From the NCBI GenBank assembly GCA_002633005.1, contig NMRA01000233.1:253687-313686 (forward strand): a stretch of DNA of 60,000 bases. Direction: 5' to 3'. Shown piece after piece: positions 11,856 to 24,700 of the stretch. Source of the stretch: Phoronis australis. Its lineage: Eukaryota > Phoronida > Phoronidae. The first letter of the stretch is position 1. Every line of letters begins with the position of its first letter. Under the pieces are notes generated by a model. That model was given only the letters and a program-made list of their open reading frames with translations. It made no database searches and was not told the origin of the DNA. The translations under genes were made by a program, and so were the position numbers.

Positions 11856-13268
11856 CATAACGCGAAGTTGTCGTGAGGACTCGATTGGGACCTCAGGGGT
11901 CTCACGCTCCACCGGCTAAATTGAAAAGGCTTTGTCCAGTCACGCGTTGTGGGTCATAAGTCGAGATAATGATACCAACAGCTGACGCGACAAGCAGAAC
12001 TACTTTCTTTTACTTCATTTGTGCACTAACTGGAGAAATTTAGAATTAGACTTTTAAACACTATCCGATCGTCAACTTTTTTCGGGAGACTTAAATCTCA
12101 ATGTAGTTTGCGCAAAGACGATGTGCAATTTTTGGAGGTGTATTGACGATGATCAACGTTAAAANNNNNNNNNNNNNNNNNNNNNNNNNNNNNNNNNNNN
12201 NNNNNNNNNNNNNNNNNNNNNNNNNNNNNNNNNNNNNNNNNNNNNNNNNNNNNNNNNNNNNNNNNNNNNNNNNNNNNNNNNNNNNNNNNNNNNNNNNNNN
12301 NNNNNNNNNNNNNNNNNNNNNNNNNNNNNNNNNNNNNNNNNNNNNNNNNNNNNNNNNNNNNNNNNNNNNNNNNNNNNNNNNNNNNNNNNNNNNNNNNNNN
12401 NNNNNNNNNNNNNNNNNNNNNNNNNNNNNNNNNNNNNNNNNNNNNNNNNNNNNNNNNNNNNNNNNNNNNNNNNNNNNNNNNNNNNNNNNNNNNNNNNNNN
12501 NNNNNNNNNNNNNNNNNNNNNNNNNNNNNNNNNNNNNNNNNNNNNNNNNNNNNNNNNNNNNNNNNNNNNNNNNNNNNNNNNNNNNNNNNNNNNNNNNNNN
12601 NNNNNNNNNNNNNNNNNNNNNNNNNNNNNNNNNNNNNNNNNNNNNNNNNNNNNNNNNNNNNNNNNNNNNNNNNNNNNNNNNNNNNNNNNNNNNNNNNNNN
12701 NNNNNNNNNNNNNNNNNNNNNNNNNNNNNNNNNNNNNNNNNNNNNNNNNNNNNNNNNNNNNNNNNNNNNNNNNNNNNNNNNNNNNNNNNNNNNNNNNNNN
12801 NNNNNNNNNNNNNNNNNNNNNNNNNNNNNNNNNNNNNNNNNNNNNNNNNNNNNNNNNNNNNNNNNNNNNNNNNNNNNNNNNNNNNNNNNNNNNNNNNNNN
12901 NNNNNNNNNNNNNNNNNNNNNNNNNNNNNNNNNNNNNNNNNNNNNNNNNNNNNNNNNNNNNNNNNNNNNNNNNNNNNNNNNNNNNNNNNNNNNNNNNNNN
13001 NNNNNNNAATTACGTTTGGAATTTTGTACTCTACTTTTGTGCGAACTTAAGACAGGTGGCTATTATCCTATGCTCCTATTAGTGTTAGTTTACAGTTGAT
13101 AAACCCAAGAAGAATCCAGTACAATAAACTGGTATGTTATGAAATCCATTCTAGTTACTTCACGAAAAATAAGCAGAGCTTGGAATGAGCAATAACAAAA
13201 ACAGCGGAGAAATTTCCAGCTGATGTATGATACACAAAAAATAGGTTTGGGTGATAGACATTTTTGGA
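11856..13268. mobile_element. Left-arm-only insertion of about 1.4 kb containing a gap
   Basis: The right arm joins GATATCAGCATGG directly to the sequence that resumes here near 13268. The block holds the assembly gap 12165-13007, so its real length and content are unknown. Nothing on either side of the gap reads as a gene. Confidence 0.5.
12165..13007. other. Assembly gap (843 Ns)
   Basis: This is an unsequenced run. Any open frame running through it is meaningless. Confidence 1.
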
Positions 13269-14003
13269 TGTAGCTTCCACTAAATCATCTTAAAAATCTA
13301 GACTGTAGCAGATATCCTGCAAGTCAATGCCATTCATGCATTACTGCTTTTCTGTTAAATCATGCGACCGGTCAAATTGCTTTTACCTGAATGGTTTCTT
13401 TTGGTGACTCCATCGAAATTACAATGGACTGCACCAAAACCAGCTATGAAACTAACGGGTTAGCTCACTTCAAATAGAGCGATCAAGCAACTATTGCATA
13501 AATCATGTTGAGAAACACAGGGTGCTTGGCAGTTCAACTTTTATTACATTACGTTGTTATGAAAGCTAACGAAAATGTCGATATTCTTTGCATCACGATT
13601 CCGTCGTATTGGTCATGTAGTAATTGTGAGAGCTCGTAAAAGTTATGTTGATTGGTGGAGCAAAGGTCGTGAGATTGAGGATGACGTAAAGCCAACGAAA
13701 TCTCAACGATTTAAAACATATCAAAGCCTGTCTCGCGCATATTTCACTTTTCCGTGACGTATAATCCCCTTCATATTATGAAAATCAGGTGGAGATCCGT
13801 GGCTTAACAAGTTATAATTTCTTGGAAGCAATTTCATAGGATCATTCAAACATTAAAACATCGTCAGAGAAACAGCTCTCCCGAAGTCATGCAGTCGACC
13901 AACCTCTTTGGGCAGCTGACTAATATTGCAAATAACATTACACCCTATAAAGTAGATCGGAATGCTAGGGCGATACATAAAATTGCATCCACAAAATGCT
14001 TAC

Positions 14004-14126
14004 GAATTCATTCGCCACAGCGTTTTTTTGGCAGCGTCGGAGGAGGCGCTATACTTCTCACTGGTGAGTTCTAGTTGTTCGAGAACGTGCCGCATGTTGG
14101 TTGGCGACAATCCGGCTGTTTTTTTG
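14004..14126 (-). pseudogene. Left copy of exon a, coiled-coil gene
   Basis: This mirrors 18631-18757 and keeps GLSPTNMRH and LEQLE in the same frame, with the donor GTAAGC. Just after the expected acceptor a few bases are deleted: TTCTTCAGTGCTCG on the right, TTCTTCAAAAAAAC here. The acceptor is therefore changed. Confidence 0.6.
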
Positions 14127-15099
14127 AAGAATGATACACTAGTCAAGTCACGCATATGGATGACCTCTTGCTATCTTTGCACAATATGTATCTGAATTTG
14201 CCCCCAATAAATCATACTTTCGTATCCAAAACAAATTTCCGAACAGGCGTATTCACACTTCAAAAGTAACAACATCGCAATATCATTTCTTTGAACAGCG
14301 GATGGAAGTTTTAGTCTCGAGCACAGGCACCTCTAGCATTCGTGTGTGGTGCAGATCTCGAAAACTGGGTCATTTGCTTGCATTTTACCACGCTAATCTG
14401 GGATCTGATTTGCATGCGTTTTTCAATGCTTCAAATTGTCACTTATTTGTTCCATTTCCATTACTTTTCTGGAATGAATTTTTATTCAGTTGCATGCTCT
14501 TCCTTTTTTGAATAACCTTCAAGAAATACGAAAACAGAGTGCACAGGTGTACCTCAGACAGATCTCCGGTTGTACTGAACAAAAACAAAATGTAGAACTC
14601 GAGTGATACGTGAGCAGTGGGTATGGTAGCAGCAATTTTTATCCTCGGATTTATCATCGGAATAATTGGGTGCTAATGTTGCAAAAGTAGGCTGTTCATA
14701 TTCAACTGATCCGCATAAACTAATTTTGACCAATCATTGACTGACCAATCAAGAATTAGATGTAAGAGATCTCCACCAGACCAAAATGCTGATAAGGTGT
14801 GAGTTCGAAACTGTTGTCGTTTTCCAAATGCATTGTGGGACGGTTGTAGGTTTGTGAACATTGGGTGACGTCACAAATAATTCCCTTGACGGCCATTTTG
14901 CTTTACCACTGCTCGTGACAAGAAACATAAAGAGAGTGAATGGTCAGAAACAATTACGTTATGTCAGTTCTTCTCAAGTGTAGCACTTATTTCTAATTTC
15001 TGCTAGGGACACGGTGACAACAATTTTATAACTTCAGGTAGCCTCAATCAAATGCTGTTTTTGACAGAGGAGACGGGGGCTTATCACACCTTTCATACG

Positions 15100-16031
15100 G
15101 CATTTTCTCATTATAAAAATAAGGTGCTAAAAAGTGAAAAATGAGTAAAATCATTCAAGTTCATATAATCGGTCTCATAATACTCGTGATCGTCATAGGA
15201 TTTGATGTCCGCTACCAACAAGAATGTTAAACCTATCAGCTATCGTGTACACAAGGTCCCAACAGGACTGGAAAATGGGCCGCTTTTGAGTAAAAATTTG
15301 GGCAACAACATAAAACAACGAACTGCGACTATTTCAGTATCTTTGAACGACTTTATCTGAACATGGATATGTACTAGTTTTCTTAATAAGTGATGAGAAT
15401 TAGACCGTAACAAGTTTGTGCACAAGAGGGATGAGCGTTATGAGTAAGCTTCTCGCCTGCCACAATAAAACTGCGACCCATTGTCGCAAAGAGCGCTCAG
15501 TTTTGGACCTTTAAATAGTGTGACCTGCACTTACACTTCAGTAACTTTTTTGTTCTCTCAGTTTCACTGCTATTTAAGTTTAGCAAACAACTTGTCATCT
15601 CCAGTTCCCTCTTTTTCTCACTAGAAAAACAATAAAGTCGTTTAAAACTGAAAGTTTAACATGAGTAATGCATTGACAAATGACACAGCTTTTAGATTTA
15701 GTTTAAAAACTACTATTTTAATGCTGCATTTTGCCATGTTTAGCTGGCTAAAAACAAAAATCTAATTAAGTGTTTCACTGTTATGGAATCAATGTCACAA
15801 TAGAGGAGAACATCGAAACCACCAGCCGCGCAATAAAATATTTCAGAGTTTCTCGGGTTTGGCCAAACCTAAAATTGTGAATTCGACAGTGGCACATGTA
15901 AACAAATGTCTCTGACGTGAGCTGCAGGCTCATTTGACCGCAATTCAAATCTGATAATCTTGGAGATGTTGAAGCCCATAGCGCTTCGGTTAAAAATTAT
16001 CGACAAATCTGTGCTTACAATAGTATATACA
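15100..16031 (+). repeat. Dispersed repeat at the inner end of the left arm
   Basis: Pieces of this block recur outside the palindrome at about 30440-30760 and 41180-41430. Shared strings include AATCGGTCTCATAATA, TACCAACAAGAA and AGCTGGCTAAAAA. It is therefore a dispersed repeat family that happens to flank the palindrome centre. No coding content is recognised. Confidence 0.55.
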
Positions 16032-16678
16032 CAAAACGTACCGAGAGTGGCGTAGATGAAGTAATATCCAACATGACATTATTCCGCGAATACACCGAGA
16101 CCGAAGGTCGAGGTCGATACGCGTCACCATAAGACCACGTGAAAAAAACGTCACAGTTGATGACGTACATTGTTAATCAAAATGGTTGACTTAAAAGTGC
16201 TCAGTGAGTTTTGCTTGGCAAGAGAGTAAGATTTTTCAAAAGTGTTTACTGTTTCCTGCATAACGTTGCACTCGAAACTTATACTGTTATTTCAGAAATG
16301 ATTCGATGAAGATTTCTGATACTGTACTTTGTGCACTCTTTTCCAAAAAGTTGTTAGGAATTTTAAAATTTTCCACTTCTGCAAGAGGAGCTATCAAAGT
16401 TTGGGAATTTAACCAACGACTTAGTGAAAAATAAATATTAAGTTCATGAGCGGAAACGAAATGAAATTTTGTAAGAATGCTCCAGTGATTCTGAGATTTC
16501 ATCTTGACGATTAATATCAAACGAAATTTATTGATATCGTTGTTTTGCCATGAATGAACCTTTTGGCAAATTTTAATTATAAGACGTGCTCAGGTTGTTA
16601 CCTGACGGTATAAAGCCAAACAACAAATTCCACAGGCTTGCTCCTTTCAGAAAATAAACGCTTTTACAAAGTCAAATT
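16032..16678. other. Central spacer of the palindrome
   Basis: This is the unpaired centre between the two arms, and between the 5' sides of the two divergently arranged gene copies. It could hold their promoters. No first exon, TATA box or CpG-rich stretch stands out. CACGTG and TGACGT motifs occur near 16134 and 16160, which is weak evidence for control sites. Confidence 0.5.
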
Positions 16679-17730
16679 GTATACTTTTATTGACACAGAC
16701 TTGTCGATAAGGTCCCACATATCCAAGTTAAAGGGCCATTTCGCTGCTGGTTAGCTATCAATGTTAAAATTTTAACCGAAGCACTATGGGATTGAAAAAC
16801 GTTACCACAGTCATCTGATTTTGCATCGTTGCGGACTGAGCCTGTAGCTCAGGTCACAAGCAAACTGCAAATGCGTAATTGTCAAATTCACAATTATAGA
16901 GTTGGCCAAACCCCGGAAACTCTGAACTGTTTTATTGCGCAGCTGTTGCTTTCCATGTTCTTAGTAACGGCCCTAGAATCCTAAAACGGAAAGAACTATC
17001 GTGACACTGGTTCCATAAGCGAAAAAGACCTAATTCGATTTTTGTTTTTAGCCAGCTAAACACGTCGAAATGCATCAATAAAATATCAATTTTCAAACTA
17101 AGTTTAAAAGCTGTATATTTTGTCAATACCCATGTTCTAGTTTCAGTTTTCATCGACTTCGTTGTTTTTCCAGTGAGAAAAAGAAGGAACTGAAGATGAC
17201 AAGTCGTTTGCAAAAATTAAATAGCAATGAAATAGAGGGAGCAAAGAAATTACTGAAGTGTAAGTGCAGGTCACACTAACAGAGCACTCCTTGCGACGAT
17301 GTCGCAGTTTTATTGCGGCAGGTTGGAAGCTTACCGACCACGCTCGCCCCTTTTACGCACAAACTTGTTAAAATCTGAATCTCGTCACTTACTAAGAAAG
17401 ATAGAACATATCCAGGCTACCGCGTTTGTCCAGATAAAGTCGTTCAAAGATACTGAAATAGTCACAGTTCGCTGTTTTGTGCTGTTGCCCAACATTTTAC
17501 TCGAAGGCGGCCCATTTTTCAGTCCTGTTAGGACCTTGTGTACATGATAGGTAATAGGTTCGTTGTTCTTGTTGGTAACGGACATCAAATCCTATCACGA
17601 TCAGGAGTTTTACGAGACCGATTATATTAGCTTGAGTTATTTACCGATAATTCGTTTGGCAGCTATGTAGTATATTAATGAAATGCCGCGTGAAAGGTGC
17701 AATAAACCCGCGTCTCCTCTGTCAAAAACA
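16679..17730 (-). repeat. Dispersed repeat at the inner end of the right arm
   Basis: Mirror copy of 15100-16031, with the same relation to 30440-30760 and 41180-41430. No exon could be supported here. Confidence 0.55.
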
Positions 17731-18630
17731 GCATTTGATTGAGGTTACCTAAAATTGTTCTCACCTTGTCCCTTGCCGAAATTAGAAATGAGTGCTAGGT
17801 TCGAGAAGACTACATTATTGTTTCTGACCATTCTGACTCCTTATGTTTCTTGGCAAAAGCAAGGGATGGGTTACACCCCCTGAAGCAAAATGGCAGTCAA
17901 GGGAATTATGTGTGACGTCACCGGATGTTCATAAGTCGACAACCGTCCCACAATGCATTTGAAAAACGACAGTAGGTTCAAACCCACACCCTATCAGCAT
18001 TTGTGTCTGGTGGAGATCTCTTACATCCAATTCTTGATTGCTCAGTCAATGATTGGTCAAAATCAGTCTATTTAGATCAGTTGAACATGAAAAGTATGCC
18101 TTTGCAACATTAGCACTCACAATTCTGATGATATATCCGAGGACAAAAATTGTTGTTACTTTACCCACTGCTCACGTATCACTAACGAGCTCTACATTTT
18201 GCTTTTGTTCAGTACAACCAGATATCTTCTGTCTGTAGTACAACTGTGCACTCTGTTTTCGAATTTCATGAAGAGCATGCAATTGAATGAATATTTATAT
18301 CACAAAAGTAATGGAAACGAGACAAATACGTGACAGTTTGAAGTGTTGAAGAACGCATGCAAATCAGATCCCAGATTAGCGTGGTAAAAATTCAACCAAA
18401 TGACTTCGTTTTCGTGATCTACATCAGACTCGAGTGTTTATGTTGTTTTTGTCGAGACTAAAAATTCATCCCGAAATTCAAAGAAATGATAATATGATGT
18501 TTTGGAAGTGTGAATAAATTTGTTTTAGATACTAGAATATGGTTTATAGGGGGCAAATACAGATGCAAACAGTGCAAAGATAGCAAGAGGTCACCTATAT
18601 GTGTGACTTGACTAGTGTATCCTTCTTCAG

Positions 18631-18757
18631 TGCTCGAAAAAACAACAGGGTTGTCGCCAACCAACATGCGGCACATTCTCGAACAACTAGAAGTCACCCG
18701 AGAGAAGTATCGCACCTCCATCGACGCTGCCAAAAAAGCGCTGTGGCGAATGAATTC
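18631..18757 (+). CDS. Exon a, coiled-coil gene
   Basis: The acceptor CCTTCTTCAG and donor GTAAGC bound 127 nt. One base from an unseen upstream exon completes the first codon. The frame reads LEKTTGLSPTNMRHILEQLE and then a charged helix ending LWRMNS. It ends in phase 2. Confidence 0.65.
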
Positions 18758-21700
18758 GTAAGCATTTTGTGGTTGCTATTGTGTGTCGTCCTAGTATTCC
18801 GATCCATTTTTGTAGGGTAAGTGAAGTGTCTACATGGAGGTAATGTTATTTGCAATATTAGCCAGCTGCCCAAAGAGGTTGGTCGACTGATTGTTTTCGT
18901 TCAAACTGTTTCTCCGACGATGGCTTAATGTTTGAATGATCCGGTGAAATTGTTTCCAAGAAATTATAACTTAGTATGCGTTGCAAAATGCGCGATACAG
19001 GCTTTGATATTTTTGAAATCGTTGAGATTTTGTCGACTTTACGTCATCCTCAGTCTCACGACCTTTGCTTCACCAATTAACATAACTTTTTACGAGCTCT
19101 CACAATTAGTACCTGACCAATACGACGGAATCGTGATGCAAAGGCGTCACGACTAGAATATCGATATTTTCGTTAGCTTTCATAATGACTTAATGCAATA
19201 AAAGTTGAACTGCCAAACACCCTTTGTTTCTCAACGTGATTTAAGCAATTGTTGCTTTATCGCTCCGGCGAACGTTTATGCGGCCTAACTAGTCAAGCCA
19301 AGGTTGCATACTCTATTTGAAGTGAGCTAACCCGGTTCATAGCTGGTTTTGGTGCAGTTCATTGTACTTGCGAAGGAATACCGAAAGAAACCATCCAAGT
19401 ACCAGCAATTTGACCGGTCGGATGATTTAACAGAAAAGCAGTAATGCATGAATGGCATTGACTTGCAGGATATCTGCTACAGTCTAGATTTTTAAGATGA
19501 TTTAGTGGAGGCTATATCTACCCATGCTGATATCGTCGATTCAAAATTTCTCGTGAAATTGGGAACAAAGGCTTCAATGGCGCTTGCCGTCTGAGCGTGG
19601 ATAATGCATGTTTGTGTTGACACAGCATCCAGTCGATGTTTAAAGATTCATGAAACGAGAAAGCTCGTCAAAGATATCTTTTAAACAATTTCTGGCAAAT
19701 GTACCATCTCACACTGTCTACTACGAAGTTATCCACTTTCTCTTGTGAAGGAATTTTCAAGAAAGTCACAAAAATCTCTCTCCAAGTTATGATAAAATGT
19801 GCGCATGCGTTCACAGTCATTTGAAAAACAGCTGGATATTAACGGCTGATTATCATGAGTGATCGCACTCCGATCTATGGTCGACAGCATTCGCGCACCA
19901 AGGGGGGGGGGGGGCTCGGAACTCGAACGAGTCCTCCATTTCGCGAAGTGGGCAAAAAGGTCTGCTTCAGAGTAACAAAAACTCTGAAAAAAGTGGAAAA
20001 CGAGACAAAAGTCCACTAAAATGATAGGAACTATCAAAATTTGGCGAATTTGCCTTACCAAATAAAGAGACGTGCTTTGCCTTGCAAGAGAAAAGTCGAC
20101 GAAGTCGCGACCAGTAGACAGATCGTTCCTTTGAAATTTGAAACTGAAAGAAAAATGCTGTGACATCAACAGAAATAAAAAATTTATGAGCAAACCGTTA
20201 AAATATCTGATGAAGAGGTCAGATTCTGTTTCAGTGTCAGAGAACAAAATGGATCATGCGATTTAGTTTATTTTTTGAGTTTCAAGCCTCTTTAAGTCTT
20301 TCACTGGCTTTTGTCCGTAAATTCTAATATATATTGTAATGTCGCTATAATTGTTGATGTCGTTTTACAGCATAATTGATGCCGCAGTGAAAGTGAAGAC
20401 CAAAATTAGTGAAATAGACGGAAAGTTGAGAAAACATAGAAAGGTGCGTGTATTTAAATATTTTGGGAAAATCGAGAAAACGTGGTTAGTAGGCCTACCT
20501 TTAACGTCTTTACTGGAAAGCTAAAGCAAAAGGAATGGGATTTTGTCACTTTATATAAATTGAAATTAATGAAACTAAACTGGCATTTCAAAAACTTAAA
20601 AGTCAACAGAAAAAACTGCTTGGTCACGATTATGTCAGATATGTCAACGTGTACGTTTTTTGCTCATGTTATCAATACGCAATTGGTGTACCTTTATAGA
20701 CATAACATCAAAACATCGAACTTTTTTCAGAAACAGCGAATCAATAAAGAAATTTACCAAGACCTGGCTGCCATACCCTCGGATCAGATTACTCCTCGAC
20801 AGTTTTTCACAAGTTCCAAGGCTTTCATTAAACTTCAGATGTCTACCAAGGAGATAAACAAACTATCCCGTCGCCTAGAAGGGATGGAGATCAAATATAG
20901 CAGAGTAAGCCTCGTTTATCCCAACAACAGAACACTTCGCGTGTAAACGCTGGCTTATAAAATTAGTGAGGAATTTAGAGGGGGCCACAGGTACCCTTAC
21001 CCCTAACTTTGTGCCAGTAAGCAGTCACTGCATGTTAGTGATCAAGGCAGTTTCTAGAAGTACACGGGCCCTCAACTAAAATCAATCTTTGTTGCTCACA
21101 GAAACGTATTTGTGGCAAAATGGCCGGTTTTCATAGAGTGTCATGATTTGTTATGGAGATCGTCATTTTTTTTTTCTCCAGAAACGTAAAGTTCTCTGTC
21201 TCTGTATTAGCTACAAGTGTCTTAAAATTTCTGTCACGCGTTACAACTTATAAAATATGTAAATGCATTCGAATATTGAGGTCGGGTGGTTTTCATAAAG
21301 CTTACAGTTTTCTTATTGAAAATGATTAAGCGCATTCTACGATGTGCACATCAAGCAAGCGGTGAAGCTCTGACACGCGGTTTGACGCATGATTCCTGGG
21401 ATTTTCTAATTCCGACGTTTTTTTCGAAACGTAATTCTATCACCACTCCAAACAGTTCGATCTGGCAAATGTCTTTTATAACCCTTCCTCGAACGGACTT
21501 TTGTTACTCTGTATGTATTGAACTGTCCTGGTACAGTCCTAGCAATCATTTAGCAAAACGTGAAAGCACGCAGGCGTATCAAAAGATACGCGAAGTTGCC
21601 TTTTCACCCCATTTTTGTATCACCCCTAGAAAATAGCAAACTGCGATGATGTCCGAAAGCAATTTGAACGTAAGACGGTACTCGCGGTAAAGATGTATCG

Positions 21701-24700
21701 TAGGTACGACGAAAGCCGGGTAATGACCCTAATCGTTCATAGCATATGGCAATGTATGACTTCAGGGTGTGATCAGAGTGATGCAGGAACAAATAACTTT
21801 TGTTTGGTTTGGCAACCCGTCTACACTAAAAAATTCTTGTTTGCAAACTTGATCAAAATCGAGTTAAGTCGAGCAGAAAAGGCATTATATTGGCTTGACG
21901 ACGGGGCGACAGTGATGGTGTCGTAAGTGGGTCTCCAACTATGTCGAAGGTGCCTATGCCTGTACTCACCTCTCGTTAATAGTTTTTGCTTTCCTGTGGG
22001 CGTGTTAGCGTATAATAAAGTATTTTGTGTTTCTTGTTTCTCTATAAAAATCCCAGTACGTTCTGCTGAAAGGCTCGGCTGGTAGTTGTGTCATGAAATT
22101 AACCAATCAACGGTAATCGTTAACGTGAGCTTAAAGGAATATTTACCGCAGAAACTGCTTTATCTCAGTTTGTTCTTGAGCAATTAAGTGGTCACTTCCA
22201 TTATACAGCGAGCGCCCTCTGTGCGTGGTTTTAAGTATCACTGACTCTAAATTTAAGTCTGACGTCATTTTGGAATAGCTAGGACTGGGCTATACAATGT
22301 GTACGAGTGTCTGTATCAAAGTGGAGCTTGCAGGCCAATTCCTTATCTGTGTGATTACTTGGCCAAATTAGTTAGAAACATAACATATGGCGACCATGTG
22401 AATGTGAAGTAGGTTGAAAATGTTTTCTTAAAAGAACTAGTTTTGTGTCGAAAATGATCCGCCGCAAATCACTGAACCATGTGCAGTAAGTATCGTGACG
22501 TGTTGCTGGGAAATAACACTGCATGATGCAGGCTATGCGAGACCACGAGGTACGTCATTAGTGCAAAGGTCACCTATTTGCAGAATTTTTTGTTTTCACA
22601 TTTACAAGTTCTCAATGAATATAACTATACTTAATTATGTAGCATTGTCGTTCAGTTCCTGCTATATATTCGCTGAGTTAGGAGCACGAAAATACAAATT
22701 AAAAGGGCTTAAAATCACCAATTTGTTATCTAAAACACCAAGTGGGTTTTATTTAGCTCCTTCACCAGATCGTTAGACTGCGGGGATTGCAAATACAATT
22801 AGGTTACTCTCAGAAAATCAATTGCCTTTCCTATAATCCTGCAATGTCATTTTAATAGCGGTATTTTCTATTTTCCCATCTGTTGCAAAAATTTGGTCGC
22901 ACCAAATTGCTCTCGTCAGTTATATCAACTATAGCCAAACACTTCAAAATCGGTTTTCAGAATTGAACTCTATCACAGGAGCAAAGAATGTACTTCAAGT
23001 TTGATTTTCATTTCATCTCATTATGTACTTAAATGAACAACCAGTCATCAAGAGTCGTGGTTAGAAACTACATCAATTTATTGAAGTTCACAATTGTCTT
23101 GTGTGCAAAATGACGCGATGCTTTAGTGACTGGTAATTTTGTGTAATCTCTTTTGTACTTAGATGGAACAAAAAATGAAAAAGAAAATTGCCCCAAAGGA
23201 AATGTGGTACGTAACATATTTCGTAAGTCTTTCCAGCTATTCGGCCTTAAGGCTTTCCCACTTTCCTATGTACCTATTTTGATATTGTCTTATGACCTGT
23301 TGTAACGTTTTACCACATTGTGTTACTATACCCTTTTGGCAATAATCACATACAAGATCCCGAGTTTTGAGATCTAGATGCCCGTTATTAAGTGGAGAAA
23401 ACTGGTTCTCAAAATGTGAGACATCCGTAGGTAAGTATTATTCTATTTCTGTGTCTCACTGTGGCAGGTGTCCAAATTTATGAGCTAACTATAGACCCGT
23501 GCTCTGCATTCCTTCATTGTAGTGGCCATTTTCATTATTTTCGGGGGTGTTTTGTGGCGTCCGCATCTCTATTTTGCCACAACGCTTGAAAAGTCATGCT
23601 GAAATTTCACAGATGTGTTCCTATTGAGATGATTATGCAGATTTCCGGACGGATCCAGCCACTGTGCACCCCCCCCTTCCTCTCAGTAGCAAATTTGCTT
23701 TTCCTTTGATGGATCTTCCACAGACTTCGCATGTGTGTTCCAGTTGAGAAAACGTAGACTTTGGGGCGATTCTCATTACTGTGGCGACCCCTATTGGCTA
23801 TTTACTTTTTTCTTTGGGCATGGCTCAATAGAACTCTCTACGCGCATTTCAAAGGAGGCTGCCATCCCTTGATGGATGTTCATGACAGCACTTGCCTTGT
23901 TTCAGACAGATTTGACTTACGCTGCGCCCCAATGGTCTTTTAATTAAATGCATTACGTGACACTAATAAATATCCTTAGAATCCTACCGTTTGTGGAGCA
24001 GTCGAGGGCGCATTTTGGCGCTGTGTGTTGCTCTTGTTAACCAAAGTGGGTTGTTCTTTAAAGGTCAATAGTATCCTCTCTCACGTGATCCTTCGCTATG
24101 TTGTTACTTGAAAGTCTCCCACTATCTCAGAAACAAGTAATAAAACTACCGTAATATCACGTCTATTCCGATGATCGACACGCACGCAATGTTTGCGGCA
24201 ACCACGCCAGAAATATCTGACATCGCTTTTACCAGATGCAAAAGTTAACCAAACCCTTTTGGTGGTTCCCTGCGTGTCCGCTAGGGGGTAGAGAACACGC
24301 CGGTATCATTTAATTTTCCTAGGGGTGTTCCGAAGGACACCAAAGTTGCGCAGAAGTGGCATCGTTTCGTGCGCCGAACGAGAGTGTGGGACGTCATCGT
24401 GCACCAAGCGATTCGGTCCGGGGCCACTCTGTGTTCTGCCCACTTTGAGGACTCGTGTTTCGACTCCAGTCACAGGAGACGTTATGATGAAGGCCTGGTT
24501 CAATAAAGGACAATATTTATCATTCAGAAACATCAGCTCTTAATTCAAGATCGCCTGTTGGATGACTGGGTTGACTCGCCGAGTCCGAGGCTGCTTCTCT
24601 CACGGGAGGATCCAGTTCGTAAGGCTCAAAGTAGAAAAGTACGCTGCCGGAAGCACATTAAACTTATTCTCGCTTTCGTGCAACCCCATTTCCTCATCCT

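Larger units (their letters stand above)
1677..16031 (+). repeat. Left arm of a giant imperfect palindrome
   Basis: This arm is the reverse complement of 16679-28368 over its length. Markers that pair include 1681-1745 with 28300-28368, 2402-2450 with 27590-27645, 4642-4667 with 26760-26795, 5061-5529 with 25957-26423, 7190-7315 with 23545-23690, 10606-10779 with 20731-20904, 14004-14126 with 18631-18757, and 15829-15960 with 16830-16940. By eye roughly nine bases in ten agree in the better parts. The arm is about 2.7 kb longer than its partner because of insertions near 2650-4103, 8731-9360 and 11856-13268 (the last holds the assembly gap). It may be a true inverted duplication, or two haplotypes joined head to head in assembly. 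Confidence 0.9.

Noticed and set aside
12143-13099. Open frame of 318 codons
   Set aside because: It consists almost entirely of the assembly gap.
14835-14895. ATG-initiated frame on the minus strand beginning MAVKGIICDVTQCS
   Set aside because: The mirror copy on the right has an in-frame TAA at the equivalent place, there is no convincing donor, and the sequence around TGACGTCAC looks like repeat or promoter material.
19729-20247. 172-codon open frame on the minus strand of the right arm
   Set aside because: It lies in the intron between two in-phase exons of the opposite strand, has no recognised domain, and its mirror copy is frameshifted. Probably chance.
21830-21925. Possible exon ending at GTAAGTGG in the right arm (frame KALYWLDDGATVMV)
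   Set aside because: The phase does not follow exon c, and the mirror arm lacks the acceptor and much of the sequence.
22485-22552. Possible exon with CGLCEPTR in the left arm and GTATGT donor
   Set aside because: The same frame contains TGA in the right arm, where the gene is otherwise intact, and no acceptor with a pyrimidine tract precedes it.
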